The notes: generated from the letters alone by a model not told the origin. A stretch of DNA of 64,000 bases from Paractinoplanes bogorensis (GCF_018829635.1 NZ_JAHKKG010000002.1:775766-839765); one strand, 5' to 3'; positions 34,435 through 43,843 are shown, counted from the first letter of the stretch. Numbers and translations are program-made.

Positions 34435-34582
34435 GACGTTCTCACCTCCTGTGGGCTGAACGGCCACGGGATTTCCGTGGCAGGAGGTCTTGTGTCGATC
34501 GCATGAGAAAGCCGTGGGACTGGACCCACGGCGGTCACATCGCGAACCGAGCAAGCATACCCGTGACCGCCGTACGACCCAA
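34435..34582 (-). promoter_or_regulatory. Structured rpsF leader, candidate S6:S18 autoregulatory region
   Basis: Three inverted repeats lie in the presumed 5' UTR: GCCACGG/CCGTGGC (34463-34469 with 34475-34481), GCCGTGGG/CCCACGGC (34511-34518 with 34525-34532) and GCGGTCAC/GTGACCGC (34532-34539 with 34563-34570). Other bacteria use an rpsF leader bound by the S6:S18 complex. I cannot confirm the specific consensus here. Confidence 0.45.
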
Positions 34583-34616
34583 AAGAAGGACCCCGCCGGT
34601 CGACGGGGTCCTTCTT
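34583..34616 (-). terminator. Bidirectional intrinsic terminator
   Basis: A perfect 13-bp stem (34583-34595 with 34604-34616, arm AAGAAGGACCCCG) with an 8-nt loop and terminal T/A runs on both sides. It ends transcription from the secreted-protein gene at 34726-35703 before the rpsF operon. Confidence 0.85.
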
Positions 34617-34725
34617 GGTGGAGCCGCGGGGCGCCCGATCCGCATTCGCTGGGTGGGACCTGGGGAGGAACGACCACACCGATGAGGTTGGACGCGGCCG
34701 CCCCGCGGAGCCTGTACCTCAGAGA

Positions 34726-35703
34726 TTAAGCGATTCGCGCCCGATTTGCACGTTGCGACACGATTGCCCGAATCGCGGCAACTGTTACGCCGACCACACA
34801 CACGGCCGCGGTCAGCGCGAGCAGGCCCAGCGGCCCGCCCTCGTTCATCGGCTGCAGCGTCGCGACCCGCTCGGCCGCGGCGACCTCGGTGACCGGCGGC
34901 ACGGGTGCGGCGGGAGCGGCGGGCACGGCCGGCACCTCACCGACCGTTACCGGCTCGATGTCCAGGCTCGGCGTGCCGGGGAGGATCGTCGGCTTGTCAC
35001 CGGGTGGCATGCCGGCGAACGCGGGGGCCGGGCTCAGCGCCGTACGGGGAAGGCTCTTGACCTTGGGTCGCAGAGCGGTGCCACCGTGGGGCAGGGCCTG
35101 AGCGGCGGCCGTGGCGGCCCGGGACGCGGCATCCGACCGCAGTTGGGGCGACCGACGAGTGTCCGGGCGGGCGGTAGCGGGATCGGGCCGCTCGTCCGGC
35201 ACGGCACGGGCACCCGCGGGGGTCCGTGACGCTGGGGAATCAGCCGGCGGGACCGACATGGGAACCGCGGCCGCCGTGGGGGACGGGTCGGGCTCGGTGG
35301 GCGCCACCACCGAGGGCGAAGCGGTGACCATCATCGGCGTCGCGTCGTCGCCGAGCGCACAGTTCGGCTTGAGCGTCACCGCCGTGGTGCCGCGCCGGAA
35401 GACCACCTCGGTCGAGGCGTTGTCGGCCAGAGTGCCCTTCGAGGCGCCACCGAGCAGCAGCTTCGCGGCGTACCCGGTCTGGTTGACCACGCGGACGGTG
35501 CTCTGCGCGGGCACGGTCATCGACTCGACGTCCGGTTCCGAGCTGCACGAGATGCCGAACATCCCGTCACTGGTGAACGACACCGCGCGGGTGCCCTCGG
35601 GAATCGGTTCGGCGCTGGCCGTCCCGTTCGCCAGCATCGGCGCCCCGAAGATGAAACCGCCCAGCACGATCGCCGTCACTCGCTGTCGGACCTGCCGAGA
35701 CAT
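34726..35703 (-). CDS. Secreted Pro/Ala-rich protein with C-terminal membrane anchor
   Basis: A 325-residue protein with a signal peptide (residues 1-31, cut probably after NGTASA), a small globular domain (about 32-115) containing two cysteines (GISCSSE and LKPNCALG), a long Ala/Pro/Thr-rich stalk (about 130-285) and a C-terminal helix LLALTAAVCVVGVTVAAI followed by Arg-rich residues. This is the layout of a surface protein tethered to the membrane; there is no LPXTG motif. Function unknown. GGGAG lies upstream of ATG 35703. Confidence 0.75.
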   Translation of the reverse strand: MSRQVRQRVTAIVLGGFIFGAPMLANGTASAEPIPEGTRAVSFTSDGMFGISCSSEPDVESMTVPAQSTVRVVNQTGYAAKLLLGGASKGTLADNASTEVVFRRGTTAVTLKPNCALGDDATPMMVTASPSVVAPTEPDPSPTAAAVPMSVPPADSPASRTPAGARAVPDERPDPATARPDTRRSPQLRSDAASRAATAAAQALPHGGTALRPKVKSLPRTALSPAPAFAGMPPGDKPTILPGTPSLDIEPVTVGEVPAVPAAPAAPVPPVTEVAAAERVATLQPMNEGGPLGLLALTAAVCVVGVTVAAIRAIVSQRANRARIA

Positions 35704-35819
35704 GCACCATCTCCCACTTCGCCCCGGCATCCGCCGGTATCGGTCAAACGTGATCAATGGAACTAACGAGACCTCCCGAGCGCCGGTGACGCCCCGGCGA
35801 AACTGTCGGACGGTCGTCG

Positions 35820-35825
35820 TAGTCT
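35820..35825 (+). promoter_or_regulatory. -10 box of nfo, leaderless start
   Basis: TAGTCT lies 6 nt before ATG 35832 and no ribosome binding site is present. Confidence 0.5.
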
Positions 35826-35831
35826 CAATCC

Positions 35832-36608
35832 ATGCGCATCGGAGCCCATGTCGACCCCGCCTCCCCGCTCGAGGAGGCCACCGCCCGCGGTGCCGACGCG
35901 GTGCAGTTCTTCCTCACCGACCCGCAGGGTTACAAGACGCCCAAACCGCGTGATGACGCGGAGGCGCTGCGGGCGTCCGAGGTGGACGTCTACATCCACG
36001 CTCCCTACATCGTGAATGTCGCGTCGCCCAACAACCGCATCCGCATCCCGAGCCGCAAGCTGCTGATGGCGCACGCCCGGGCCGCGGCCGAGCTGGGGGC
36101 CAAGGGCCTGATCGTGCACGGCGGTCACGTGGGAAAGGACGCCGACCTCGCGGCCGGCTTCGAGAATTGGCGCAAGGCCTTCGAATACGCCGAGAAGGAC
36201 GGCGGCCTGCCGCTGCCGGTGCTGATCGAGAACACGGCCGGCGGTGACAACGCCTGCGCCCGGCGCTTCGACGACCTGGCCCGGCTGTGGGACGCGGTGG
36301 GCTCGTTCGGCGCGGGCTTCTGCCTCGACACCTGCCACGCCTTCGCCGGTGGGGAAGACCTGGTGGGCATCGTCGACCGGGTCAAGGCGATCACCGGCCG
36401 CATCGACCTGGTGCACGCCAACGACTCCAAGGGCGGATTCGACTCCGGGCAGGACAGGCACGACAACCTCGGAAATGGCAAGATCGACCCGGACCTGATC
36501 GTGGCCGCGATCCGGGCCGCGGGTGCGCCGGCCGTCGTCGAGACGCCGGGCGGCACCGAAGGACAGACCGCCGACATCGCCCTCCTGCGGGAGCGAACGG
36601 GACGTTGA
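35832..36608 (+). CDS. nfo: Endonuclease IV (deoxyribonuclease IV)
   Basis: A 258-residue AP endonuclease of the Nfo TIM-barrel family. Zinc-ligand motifs are in place: [66 protein letters not shown] and AVVETPGGT. It cleaves DNA 5' of abasic sites and acts in base excision repair. The start codon sits directly after a -10-like box, suggesting a leaderless message. The next gene follows after 22 nt. Confidence 0.95.
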   Translation: MRIGAHVDPASPLEEATARGADAVQFFLTDPQGYKTPKPRDDAEALRASEVDVYIHAPYIVNVASPNNRIRIPSRKLLMAHARAAAELGAKGLIVHGGHVGKDADLAAGFENWRKAFEYAEKDGGLPLPVLIENTAGGDNACARRFDDLARLWDAVGSFGAGFCLDTCHAFAGGEDLVGIVDRVKAITGRIDLVHANDSKGGFDSGQDRHDNLGNGKIDPDLIVAAIRAAGAPAVVETPGGTEGQTADIALLRERTGR

Positions 36609-36630
36609 CGCGCCGCACGGGGAGAGGCTC

Positions 36631-38589
36631 ATGACCGCCGAGCAGCCGAAACACCCCAGCACCGAGACGTTGCGCCCGGCCACGCCCGCCATCCCGCCGC
36701 AGGCCGGCCCACCGGCACAAGAGAAGGTGGCGACGAAGGTCGACCTGCCGGCGGTGCCCGACGCTCCACAAAAGACGAAGGCGAAAGAGCCGCTCCCGAC
36801 CGAGCGCCCACCCGGCACCCCACCCGACCCGTGGAAGGCGTTCGCCGCATCGGGTGAGCGACCGCCGGGCCGGGTCCGCCGCGGCCTGGGCCGGTTCTTC
36901 CGATCGCTGGTCGGCGAATACGCGATCGTCATCTACGCCGCACTGCTGCTGGCGGTCGCCCTCACCTGGCCCACGCTGCGCTACCCGCTGCACACGTTGC
37001 CGCAAGACGTCTGGGACCCGTCCCGCCAGGCCTGGCAGATCGCCTGGGCCGGGCACATCCTGCTGACCGACCCGGCCCGCCTCTGGCAGTCCAACGCGTT
37101 CTTCCCGCTGACCGACAGTTTCGCGTACGGCAACAGCCTGCTCGGTTATGCCCCGTTCGGCATGATCGGCGAGGGTCCGCTGCCGGCCGTCCTGCGCTAC
37201 AACATCCTCTTCGTGCTGGCCCACGCGCTGCTCGCGATCGGCGGCTACGCCCTGGTCCGCCAGCTGGGCGCCGGGCGCACCGGGGCCGCCGTGGCCGCCG
37301 TCGCTTTCGCGTACGCCCCGTGGCGCCTCGCGCAGGAGGGCCACCTCGACATCATCTCGGCCGGTGGCATCCCGCTCGCCCTGGCCATGCTCGCCCGCGG
37401 CCACGGCTGGTCGCTGCGCCGCGGCCTGCGCCCGGCGCGCCGCAGTGCCGGCTGGGCCCTGGCCGGCTGGCTGGTCGCGACCTGGCAGGTCAGCCTCGGC
37501 TTCTCGCTCGGCGGGCCGTTCCTGCTCGTGCTCGGCCTGGTCCTCGTCGTGCTCCTGGTCGGGGTGCCGATCCGCCGCCTGCGCCGCCCGGCCGAGCGAC
37601 CCGTCCTCGGGTGGCGCCTGCTGCTGGCCGACCTGTTCGGCCCGCTCGTCCTGGCCGGCGTCAGCTATCTGATCGCGATCCCCTATCTCCGCGCTCCGGC
37701 CACCGGCCCGGCCGCCACCGAGATCGCCTTCTTCTCGCCCCCGCTCCGCAGCCTGCTGATCGGCCCGGCCGAGTCGCGCATCTGGGGAGCCCCGCACGAG
37801 GTGCCACGCTCGTCGCTCAACTGGCCGGCCGAGATGGGCCTGTTGCCGGGCTTCGTCCTTTATGCACTCGCGTTCGCCGGTCTGGCGTTCTCGATCTGGA
37901 CCCTCCGCCAGCGTCTGCTCCTGCTGGTCGCGCTGGCCGGGACGATCGTCCTGACCCTGGGCACCAACTTCTACGAGGGCCGCTGGACCTATCTGCCGCT
38001 CTTCGGTCACCTGCCCGGTTCGCTCGGGCTGCGCATCCCCGGCCGGCTGATGGTCTGGGCCACCCTGCTGCTGGCCATCCTGGCGGCCGGCGCGGTGGCC
38101 GAATTCGTCCGGCGCGCCGAGCACCTGTCCGAGCAGCGCATCCCGCCCTGGCCCGGCCCGTGGCTGCGGCTGGCCACGTTCGTGCCGATGGCGCTGGTGC
38201 TGGTCGAGGGCTGGAACGCGACCGCCCACCCGGTCGTGCCGGCCCAGCCGACCGCGATGCGCACGGTCAGCGGCCCGATGCTGGTGCTGCCCTCGGCCGC
38301 CCTCACCGACCAGACGGTGATGCTGTGGTCGACGACCCGCTTCCAGCCGATGGTCAACGGTTCCGGCGGTTTCGGTGCCGCCCGTCAGGCCGAGCTGCGC
38401 GGCAAGGTCGCGACGTTCCCCGACGCGGCCAGCATCGAATATCTGCGGTCGCTCAACGTCGACCGCGTACTGCTGCTCCGCAGTCAGTCGGCCGGCACCT
38501 CATGGGAACGCGCCGGCGACATCCCGGTCGACGCCCTGGGAATCCGCCGCGAGGACATCGACGACGCGGTCGTCTTCCACCTGCGCTGA
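36631..38589 (+). CDS. Polytopic membrane protein, GT-C-fold glycosyltransferase-like
   Basis: A 652-residue protein with a cytoplasmic, Pro/Lys/Thr-rich tail (1-95), about eleven membrane helices (100-530) and a C-terminal soluble domain (about 545-652). The first large extracellular loop (PQDVWDPSRQAWQIAWAGH, SNAFFPLTDSFAYGNSLLG) resembles that of GT-C transferases and YfhO-like proteins, where acidic residues bind a lipid-linked sugar. Substrate unknown. ATG 36631 has GGGGAGAGG upstream. Confidence 0.7.
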   Translation: MTAEQPKHPSTETLRPATPAIPPQAGPPAQEKVATKVDLPAVPDAPQKTKAKEPLPTERPPGTPPDPWKAFAASGERPPGRVRRGLGRFFRSLVGEYAIVIYAALLLAVALTWPTLRYPLHTLPQDVWDPSRQAWQIAWAGHILLTDPARLWQSNAFFPLTDSFAYGNSLLGYAPFGMIGEGPLPAVLRYNILFVLAHALLAIGGYALVRQLGAGRTGAAVAAVAFAYAPWRLAQEGHLDIISAGGIPLALAMLARGHGWSLRRGLRPARRSAGWALAGWLVATWQVSLGFSLGGPFLLVLGLVLVVLLVGVPIRRLRRPAERPVLGWRLLLADLFGPLVLAGVSYLIAIPYLRAPATGPAATEIAFFSPPLRSLLIGPAESRIWGAPHEVPRSSLNWPAEMGLLPGFVLYALAFAGLAFSIWTLRQRLLLLVALAGTIVLTLGTNFYEGRWTYLPLFGHLPGSLGLRIPGRLMVWATLLLAILAAGAVAEFVRRAEHLSEQRIPPWPGPWLRLATFVPMALVLVEGWNATAHPVVPAQPTAMRTVSGPMLVLPSAALTDQTVMLWSTTRFQPMVNGSGGFGAARQAELRGKVATFPDAASIEYLRSLNVDRVLLLRSQSAGTSWERAGDIPVDALGIRREDIDDAVVFHLR

Positions 38590-38640
38590 GCGACACCTGC
38601 GCTGAGACGACACGTGCGCTGAGACGACACGTGCGCTAGG
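38582..38640. repeat. Short tandem repeat spanning the stop of the membrane-protein gene
   Basis: TGCGCTGAG-type units occur at 38582, 38598, 38615 and 38632 (16-17 bp apart), each containing the TGCGCTGA that ends the upstream gene. The final copy reads TGCGCTAG and supplies the stop codon of the convergent gene. Confidence 0.85.
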
Positions 38641-40144
38641 AGGCCGCTTCCGAAAGGGCCGGAGCCGGCGCGGGGGAGCGGTCCAGGCCGAACGACCGGC
38701 GCAGTCGCCCGATCCACGGAGCGTCCGGCCCGTTGAGCGGCCCGCCGTCCGGGTCATCGGCGTAGTTCTGGCGAACCGCGTCGAGCTCCGGCTTCCAGAT
38801 CTCGCGGATCACCAGCCCGCACAGCACCGCTACGGTGATCAGGCGCAGACCCGAGGCCAGCACGAACGTTCCCTCCGGGATGACCGGCTTGCCACCCGCA
38901 CCCATCAGCTCGGCGTAGAACGCGGTGAAGTAGGCGAACTCGGCCACCGTCCAGGCGATGATCGCCCCCCAGCGGGGCCGGGCCAGGACGATCAGCGGGA
39001 GCAGCCACAACACGTACTGCTGGGACCAGACCTTGCTGGTGATCAGGAAGGCCGCCACCACGAGGAACGACAGTTGAGCGACCCGGGGACGGCGCGGTGC
39101 CAGCCACGCGAGCAGACCGATGCCCACGCAGGCGAGCCCGAACAACGCGTACGAGAGAAGGTTGAGCGAAGGAATGTTGTTGCTGAGCCACTGGAAGGGA
39201 CCCTGATCGCCCGCGGCTCCCGAGTTCCACTTGCCGTCGAAGTAGCGACCGACGTACCAGAGCGTGCCCCAGTCGATCGGCCGTTCGCTGTTGAGCCGGA
39301 AGAACCGCAGCCAGCTCTCGTGATACCAGAAGAAGACCGGGAAGTTGGCCACCGCCCAGGCCAGGACCGCCGTCGCCATCGCGGCCGTCCACGAGCGGAG
39401 GGCGCGCGACCGCAAGGCGAGCACCAGCAGCGGTCCGAGGATGAAGAGCGGCCACAGTTTGGCCGCCCCGCCGAGCCCCAGGAACAGCCCGGCCCAGGCC
39501 GGATGCTTCTTCACCCACAGGTAGAGCCCGATCGCGGCCAGCCCGATGGCCAGGAAGTCCCAGTTGACGGTCGCGGTGAAGAAGATGATCGGCGAGACCG
39601 CGAAGATCGCCGCATCCCAGGGCCGTCGCCGGCGCAACGCCAGGATGATGGCCGCAGTCGCCACCGCCAGCGCCGACAGCACGATCGCGTTGGCGTTGTA
39701 GAACCACGTGCCCTGGTTGATCTCGGGGTGGCTTTGCCCGTACGCGTGCACAGGCAACCCGAGCGCACCCATGAAGTAGCCGGTCACGACCGGGTATTCC
39801 ACCGGCCAGTCCTTGTACGGAACCGCACCCTCGTTGAGGTGCTCGGCGTAGTAGAGCGCCAGCACGTCGGTGTAGCAGAAGCGGGTGTACTGCACGTTCT
39901 GCTGCCAGTCGCCGCTCTGGCAGGGCGACTTCTGCACCCACGAGAAGGCGAGGGTCAGGCAGGTCAGGGCCAGGATGATCCGGGTTGCCGTCCAGAACCG
40001 TCCGCGCTTGGCGTCGGACCGCACGGCGTGTGACCCGAGCGGGCCGCCGATCGCCTGCGAGATGCCGCGCACGAAACCGTCCGACGTCGCCGGCGCGCTC
40101 GGCGTTTCAGGGCGGTCGATGTCCTCGGACGGTTGCGTGCTCAT
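38636..40144 (-). CDS. GT87/DUF2029 membrane mannosyltransferase-like protein
   Basis: A 502-residue protein with about eleven membrane helices. The first extracellular loop carries conserved features of GT87 enzymes: RFCYTDVLALYYAEHLN, PYKDWPVEYPVVTGYFM. A Lys-rich loop VKKHPAWAGLFLGLGGAAKLWP follows helix five. Mycobacterial and corynebacterial members (PimE and relatives) use polyprenol-phosphate-mannose to extend phosphatidylinositol mannosides and lipomannan. ino1, a few kb away, supports inositol lipid synthesis, but the exact acceptor is unknown. It is preceded by the PBP1A gene, with a terminator between. Confidence 0.8.
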   Translation of the reverse strand: MSTQPSEDIDRPETPSAPATSDGFVRGISQAIGGPLGSHAVRSDAKRGRFWTATRIILALTCLTLAFSWVQKSPCQSGDWQQNVQYTRFCYTDVLALYYAEHLNEGAVPYKDWPVEYPVVTGYFMGALGLPVHAYGQSHPEINQGTWFYNANAIVLSALAVATAAIILALRRRRPWDAAIFAVSPIIFFTATVNWDFLAIGLAAIGLYLWVKKHPAWAGLFLGLGGAAKLWPLFILGPLLVLALRSRALRSWTAAMATAVLAWAVANFPVFFWYHESWLRFFRLNSERPIDWGTLWYVGRYFDGKWNSGAAGDQGPFQWLSNNIPSLNLLSYALFGLACVGIGLLAWLAPRRPRVAQLSFLVVAAFLITSKVWSQQYVLWLLPLIVLARPRWGAIIAWTVAEFAYFTAFYAELMGAGGKPVIPEGTFVLASGLRLITVAVLCGLVIREIWKPELDAVRQNYADDPDGGPLNGPDAPWIGRLRRSFGLDRSPAPAPALSEAAS

Positions 40145-40221
40145 GACATGGCATCATGCCGTACTTCGTTCCCGCGGTCCGTCAACGCCCTGCGGCGCGG
40201 GACAAAACGTGCGTCCAAAAC

Positions 40222-40260
40222 GAGAACGGCACACGCCCGCGAGGGACGTGCGCCGTTCTC
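40222..40260 (-). terminator. Intrinsic terminator after the PBP1A gene
   Basis: A 14-bp stem with one mismatch (arms 40222-40235 and 40247-40260, GAGAACGGC core) around an 11-nt loop. On the reverse strand it is followed by CGTTTTGG, giving a U-run after the stem. Confidence 0.75.
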
Positions 40261-40280
40261 AAGTCAGCCGGGCTCGGCCG

Positions 40281-43046
40281 CTAGCCGTTTCCTTCGTCCG
40301 GCGCGAACGTCGGTGTGGTCGTCGGCTGCTGGGTCTGCGGCGCGTTCCCGTTGCCGTCTCCCGGGGACGGGGTGGCGTTACCGTCCCCGTTGCCACCGTT
40401 GTTGTCCCCGTTGCCGGTCCCGTTCCCGTCGCCGTTCCCATTGCCGTTGCCGTTGCCGTTACCGTTACCGCCGTTGTTGCCGTTGCCGCCGTTGTTGTTG
40501 TCCTGGCCGCAGCCGGGCCCGATGATGCCGAGCACACAGTTGCCGTTGTTGGCCGGCGTCTCGACCTTGGGCGGCTCCTGGCCGTTGGCGAACGGGCTGT
40601 CCGGATTACCGGTCTCGACCCGGTTGGGGAAGTCCTCCTGCTTGAGGTCCTTTGCCTTGATCACGGCGTCGAGGAACTTCTTCCAGATCTTCGACGGTGT
40701 GCCGGCGCCGAACATGTCGCGGCCGTTGGACTCCTTCAGCTCGACCTTGTTCTTGGCGCCGCCGACCCAGACCGTCGCGGCCAGCTGCGGCATGCCACCG
40801 ACGAACCAGGTGTCACCGCTGCCCTCCTTGAACTCCCAGGTGCCGGACTTGCCGATGCCCTGCTGGCCGTTGCGCAGATCGCGGTTGTCGACCTGGACGA
40901 TCTCCTTCATGACCGACTGCAGGTTGGACATCTGGTCGGCGTTGAAGACCGGCTTGCCGTCCAGCTTCTCGCTGCCCACGATCGACTTCTTGCCGGTCTC
41001 GGGGTCGACCCGGGTCACCGACTTGATGAAGTGGGCCTCGTGGCGCACGCCGTTGCCGACGATGGTGGCGACGCCGGCCGCGTGCTCGAGCGGGGGCACG
41101 CGATATTGACCGAAGGCGACCTCGTTGTCGAAGTAGCCGGTCTTCTCCCACGTCGACTTGTCGGTCTTGGTGAGGTCGACCAGCTTGCCGTCGTCGGTGT
41201 ACATGTGGCGGATGCCGGCGTCGCGGGCGGCCTCGATGACCTTGTCCCGGCCGATTCCGTCGGCGATCCAGTAGAACGGGAAGTTGTACGACTTGATCGT
41301 CGCCGTCTCGAGGTCGCAGTACTTGATCTTGCCTTTACAGACGGTTCCCGGGTCGGCGCCGGCGTTGCTGATCTTCGTGCCGTTCGGGCGCAGCTTCGTG
41401 CCGTCCCAGGTCGTCTTGAAGGAGATGTCCTCCTTCAACGCCGCGGCCAGCGTGTAGATCTTCATCGTCGAGCCGGGGGACTGGCCACCGATGATCTCTT
41501 CGCCGTTGGACGACATGTAGCCGCCGTAGTCGAGACCGTTGGGATCGTCACCGCCGTAATAGCCGAGCACCCGCCCGGTTTTCGGGTCGATGCCGATCAC
41601 CGCGGCCTGGTAGGTCGCCGGCTTGTCGTTCATCGGCGAGCTCTCGCTCTTGCGGGAGCCGGCCTCCTCGGCCGCCTTCTGCACGTCGGGGTCGATCGTG
41701 GTGGTGACGGTCAGGCCACCCTTGTCGAACTCGGTCGAGCTGATGCCCATCTCGGCCAGCTCGGCCCGGACGTGCCGCATGACCATGCCGACCGGCTTAT
41801 TGGCCGTGCTCTTGCTCGCCGTGCTGCTCGGCTGCTTGATCGGCGTCGGGAACTTCCGCTTGTCGTAGACGTCCTTGCTGATCCAGCCCATCTCGAGCAT
41901 GTTGGCCATCGTGTACTCCCACCGGTCTTTGGCGTCGGTGGGGTTGATGGTGGGGTCGTAGCCCTTGTGGGTGGCGCTCGGCTCGGGCTGCTTGATGATC
42001 CCGGCCAGCACCGCGGCCTCGTACGGCGTGATCGCGTTCTTCTGCCCGGCCGGCGTGGTCACCGACTTACCGAAGTAGCCCTGCGCCGCGGCCTCGATGC
42101 CGTAACGGCCCTTACCCAGGTAGATGTAGTTGAGGTACATCCCCATGATCTGGTTCTTGTCGTACTTCGACTCGAGCTTGCGGGCGATCACCGCCTCGCG
42201 CAGCTTGCGGTTGATGCTGATGTCCTTCAGCACGGCCGCGTGCCGCGCGTACTGCTGGGTGATCGTCGACGCGCCCTGCGTGTCGCCACCGGTGAAGTTG
42301 TTCCACGCGGCGCGGACGATGCCCTTCATGTCGATGCCGTGGTGCTTGTAGAAGTTCTTGTCCTCGGCGGCGGCGACGGCGTGCTCGACCACCTTGTTGA
42401 TCTTCGCCTCGGGGACGACGGTGCGGTTCTGCTCGCCGAGCTTGGCCAGCACCGTGCCCTTGGAGTCGAGGATCACATTCGACTGGTCCTCGCTCGCCAC
42501 CGGCGGCAGGTCGACGTCGTCGAAGAAATAGGTGCCGCCGACCACACCGGCACCGAGCAGGATCACGACCACGGCCGCCGCGGCGGTCAGGATGTTCGTC
42601 CGCCGGCGGCGCTTGGCCGCCTTCGACTTGTCCTTGCCCTGGCCCGACCGTCCGCCACCGAGGCTGCCGACATCGTCCGGCCCGTCCGGAGGACCAAAGC
42701 CAGACCCTCCCGGCCGTACGGCGGCACGCGCGACCGAAGCACGTCCGGGCGGGGCGGCCGCACCGACCGAGGCACGCGCCCCGACCCGGGCCGAGCCGAC
42801 CGAAGCCGAGCCGACTGAAGCGCGCCCGCTGGTGCCGGAGCCGACAGAGGCGCTGCCCACGGAGGCGCTGCCTACAGAGGCGCGGCCACCGGCCCCACGG
42901 CGGTAAGCGTCAGGGGCCGGGCGAGCCGAACCGGAAGCCGCCGGGCGCGCCGAGGCGGAGTAAGTACGTGGCTGATCGTCGTCAGGCGGGGTCCCGGGCA
43001 CTCGGGCCCGGGCACGCGAGGACTGCGGTTCGCCGTACGGGTTCAT
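40281..43046 (-). CDS. Bifunctional class A penicillin-binding protein (PBP1A-type)
   Basis: A 921-residue protein. A cytoplasmic tail (1-150) holds tandem ASVGS-like units, followed by a Lys/Arg-rich patch and one membrane helix (about 157-180). The GT51 transglycosylase domain has AAAEDKNFYKHHGID, GASTITQQYARH and RKLREAVIARKLE. The transpeptidase domain has the active-site serine in GGQSPGSTMK, the SYN motif (KSYNFPF) and KSGTW as the KTG-type motif. A long C-terminal Gly/Asn-rich tail (NGNGNGNGNG) with Pro/Thr ends the chain. It polymerises and cross-links peptidoglycan outside the membrane. ATG 43046 is preceded by GAGGTG; further upstream in-frame starts look non-coding. Confidence 0.95.
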   Translation of the reverse strand: MNPYGEPQSSRARARVPGTPPDDDQPRTYSASARPAASGSARPAPDAYRRGAGGRASVGSASVGSASVGSGTSGRASVGSASVGSARVGARASVGAAAPPGRASVARAAVRPGGSGFGPPDGPDDVGSLGGGRSGQGKDKSKAAKRRRRTNILTAAAAVVVILLGAGVVGGTYFFDDVDLPPVASEDQSNVILDSKGTVLAKLGEQNRTVVPEAKINKVVEHAVAAAEDKNFYKHHGIDMKGIVRAAWNNFTGGDTQGASTITQQYARHAAVLKDISINRKLREAVIARKLESKYDKNQIMGMYLNYIYLGKGRYGIEAAAQGYFGKSVTTPAGQKNAITPYEAAVLAGIIKQPEPSATHKGYDPTINPTDAKDRWEYTMANMLEMGWISKDVYDKRKFPTPIKQPSSTASKSTANKPVGMVMRHVRAELAEMGISSTEFDKGGLTVTTTIDPDVQKAAEEAGSRKSESSPMNDKPATYQAAVIGIDPKTGRVLGYYGGDDPNGLDYGGYMSSNGEEIIGGQSPGSTMKIYTLAAALKEDISFKTTWDGTKLRPNGTKISNAGADPGTVCKGKIKYCDLETATIKSYNFPFYWIADGIGRDKVIEAARDAGIRHMYTDDGKLVDLTKTDKSTWEKTGYFDNEVAFGQYRVPPLEHAAGVATIVGNGVRHEAHFIKSVTRVDPETGKKSIVGSEKLDGKPVFNADQMSNLQSVMKEIVQVDNRDLRNGQQGIGKSGTWEFKEGSGDTWFVGGMPQLAATVWVGGAKNKVELKESNGRDMFGAGTPSKIWKKFLDAVIKAKDLKQEDFPNRVETGNPDSPFANGQEPPKVETPANNGNCVLGIIGPGCGQDNNNGGNGNNGGNGNGNGNGNGNGDGNGTGNGDNNGGNGDGNATPSPGDGNGNAPQTQQPTTTPTFAPDEGNG

Positions 43047-43235
43047 GCGGTCACACCTCGGTCGCGAGAGCGCACGCGAGGACAGCCCTGGAGGGGCCCT
43101 CACCAGCGACGCCACAGGCGGACGATTCGGGCTGCATACCGGCAGCCGCCCTGACTGATGTCGGAAATGACCGGCTGGAGCGCTGGATGCGCGTGCCGGT
43201 CGGGGTCGTGTCAACGGTAGCCAGAGCGATCAGCG

Positions 43236-43706
43236 TCATCCGCGACCGTCCCAGCGAGCTGACGACAACCCGGTTTCGCGGTGGCGGCCCGCGGCGGACG
43301 AGGCGGCAACGGCCTCGACCCGATCGAGTTCGTCGGCGGTGAGCGCGTCCCGGCCCAGGAGGTACTGCTGGATCAGGTGATTCCACGCGCAGGATTGGCA
43401 TACCTCGACGACGAAGACCTGGAACTCACGCAGCGTCATGGCCAGGACGGGCAGCTCGGTGAGCTTGCGGGCCTGCCCAGCGGTCTGCTTGAGCTCGTCG
43501 CCATAGATGTAGTGCACGAGCGTCAGGTTGTCTCGCCGGCAGATCGGGCACCGCTCGTCGGTCGGCTCGCCATGGAATCGAGCAGCGCTTTTGAGGTATG
43601 GCGAGGCATCGCAGACCTCGAGCGTCCCGATCTTGCCGTTGTGCACGTCACGCAGCACTGCCCGCTTCTGTAGCGAGTAGTCGACTATCTGCCGCTGCGT
43701 GCGCAT
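43236..43706 (-). CDS. DUF5318 family zinc-binding protein
   Basis: A 156-residue actinobacterial protein of the DUF5318 family. Two CXXC pairs, CPIC (53-56) and CQSC (103-106), should bind one zinc ion. It begins MRTQRQIVDYSLQKRAVLRDV, typical of the family. It lies upstream of the PBP1A gene on the same strand, 189 nt apart, an order common in Actinobacteria; a role linked to cell wall synthesis is only suggested. A TACTCT box lies 7 nt before its ATG. Confidence 0.85.
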   Translation of the reverse strand: MRTQRQIVDYSLQKRAVLRDVHNGKIGTLEVCDASPYLKSAARFHGEPTDERCPICRRDNLTLVHYIYGDELKQTAGQARKLTELPVLAMTLREFQVFVVEVCQSCAWNHLIQQYLLGRDALTADELDRVEAVAASSAAGRHRETGLSSARWDGRG

Positions 43707-43713
43707 GGCGAAG

Positions 43714-43719
43714 AGAGTA
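43714..43719 (-). promoter_or_regulatory. -10 box, leaderless start of the DUF5318 gene
   Basis: On the reverse strand TACTCT precedes ATG 43706 by 7 nt with no ribosome binding site. Confidence 0.4.
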
Positions 43720-43788
43720 CGCGGTCCAACGGCGAGCGGCGACAGCCATCACACAGCGTGGCGCGCATGTAGCGCAATCATGAATACC

Positions 43789-43818
43789 TTGCGGACTTGT
43801 GGCGACCGGATCTACGGT
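43789..43818 (+). promoter_or_regulatory. padR promoter (-35 TTGCGG, -10 TACGGT)
   Basis: TTGCGG at 43789-43794 and TACGGT at 43813-43818 are separated by 18 bp. The palindromic operator begins 3 bp downstream, over the expected transcription start. Confidence 0.5.
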
Positions 43819-43820
43819 AG

Positions 43821-43843
43821 CGATGTATCGGGCCGATACATCG
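43821..43843. promoter_or_regulatory. Perfect 23-bp palindrome, PadR operator
   Basis: CGATGTATCGG, one central G, then CCGATACATCG: eleven perfect base pairs per arm. It contains ATGTAT-N7-ATACAT, close to the known PadR-family operator ATGTAT-N8-ATACAT. Its position over the padR start site suggests autorepression. Confidence 0.8.

Noticed and set aside
34583..34616. Operator for rpsF
   Set aside because: The perfect 13-bp stem with flanking A and T runs is better explained as an intrinsic terminator.
39885..42818. Open frame of 977 codons opposite the PBP1A gene
   Set aside because: It is the antisense shadow of a G/C-biased gene. The product is Val/Leu/Asp/His/Arg low-complexity with no domain, while the PBP frame has complete catalytic motifs.
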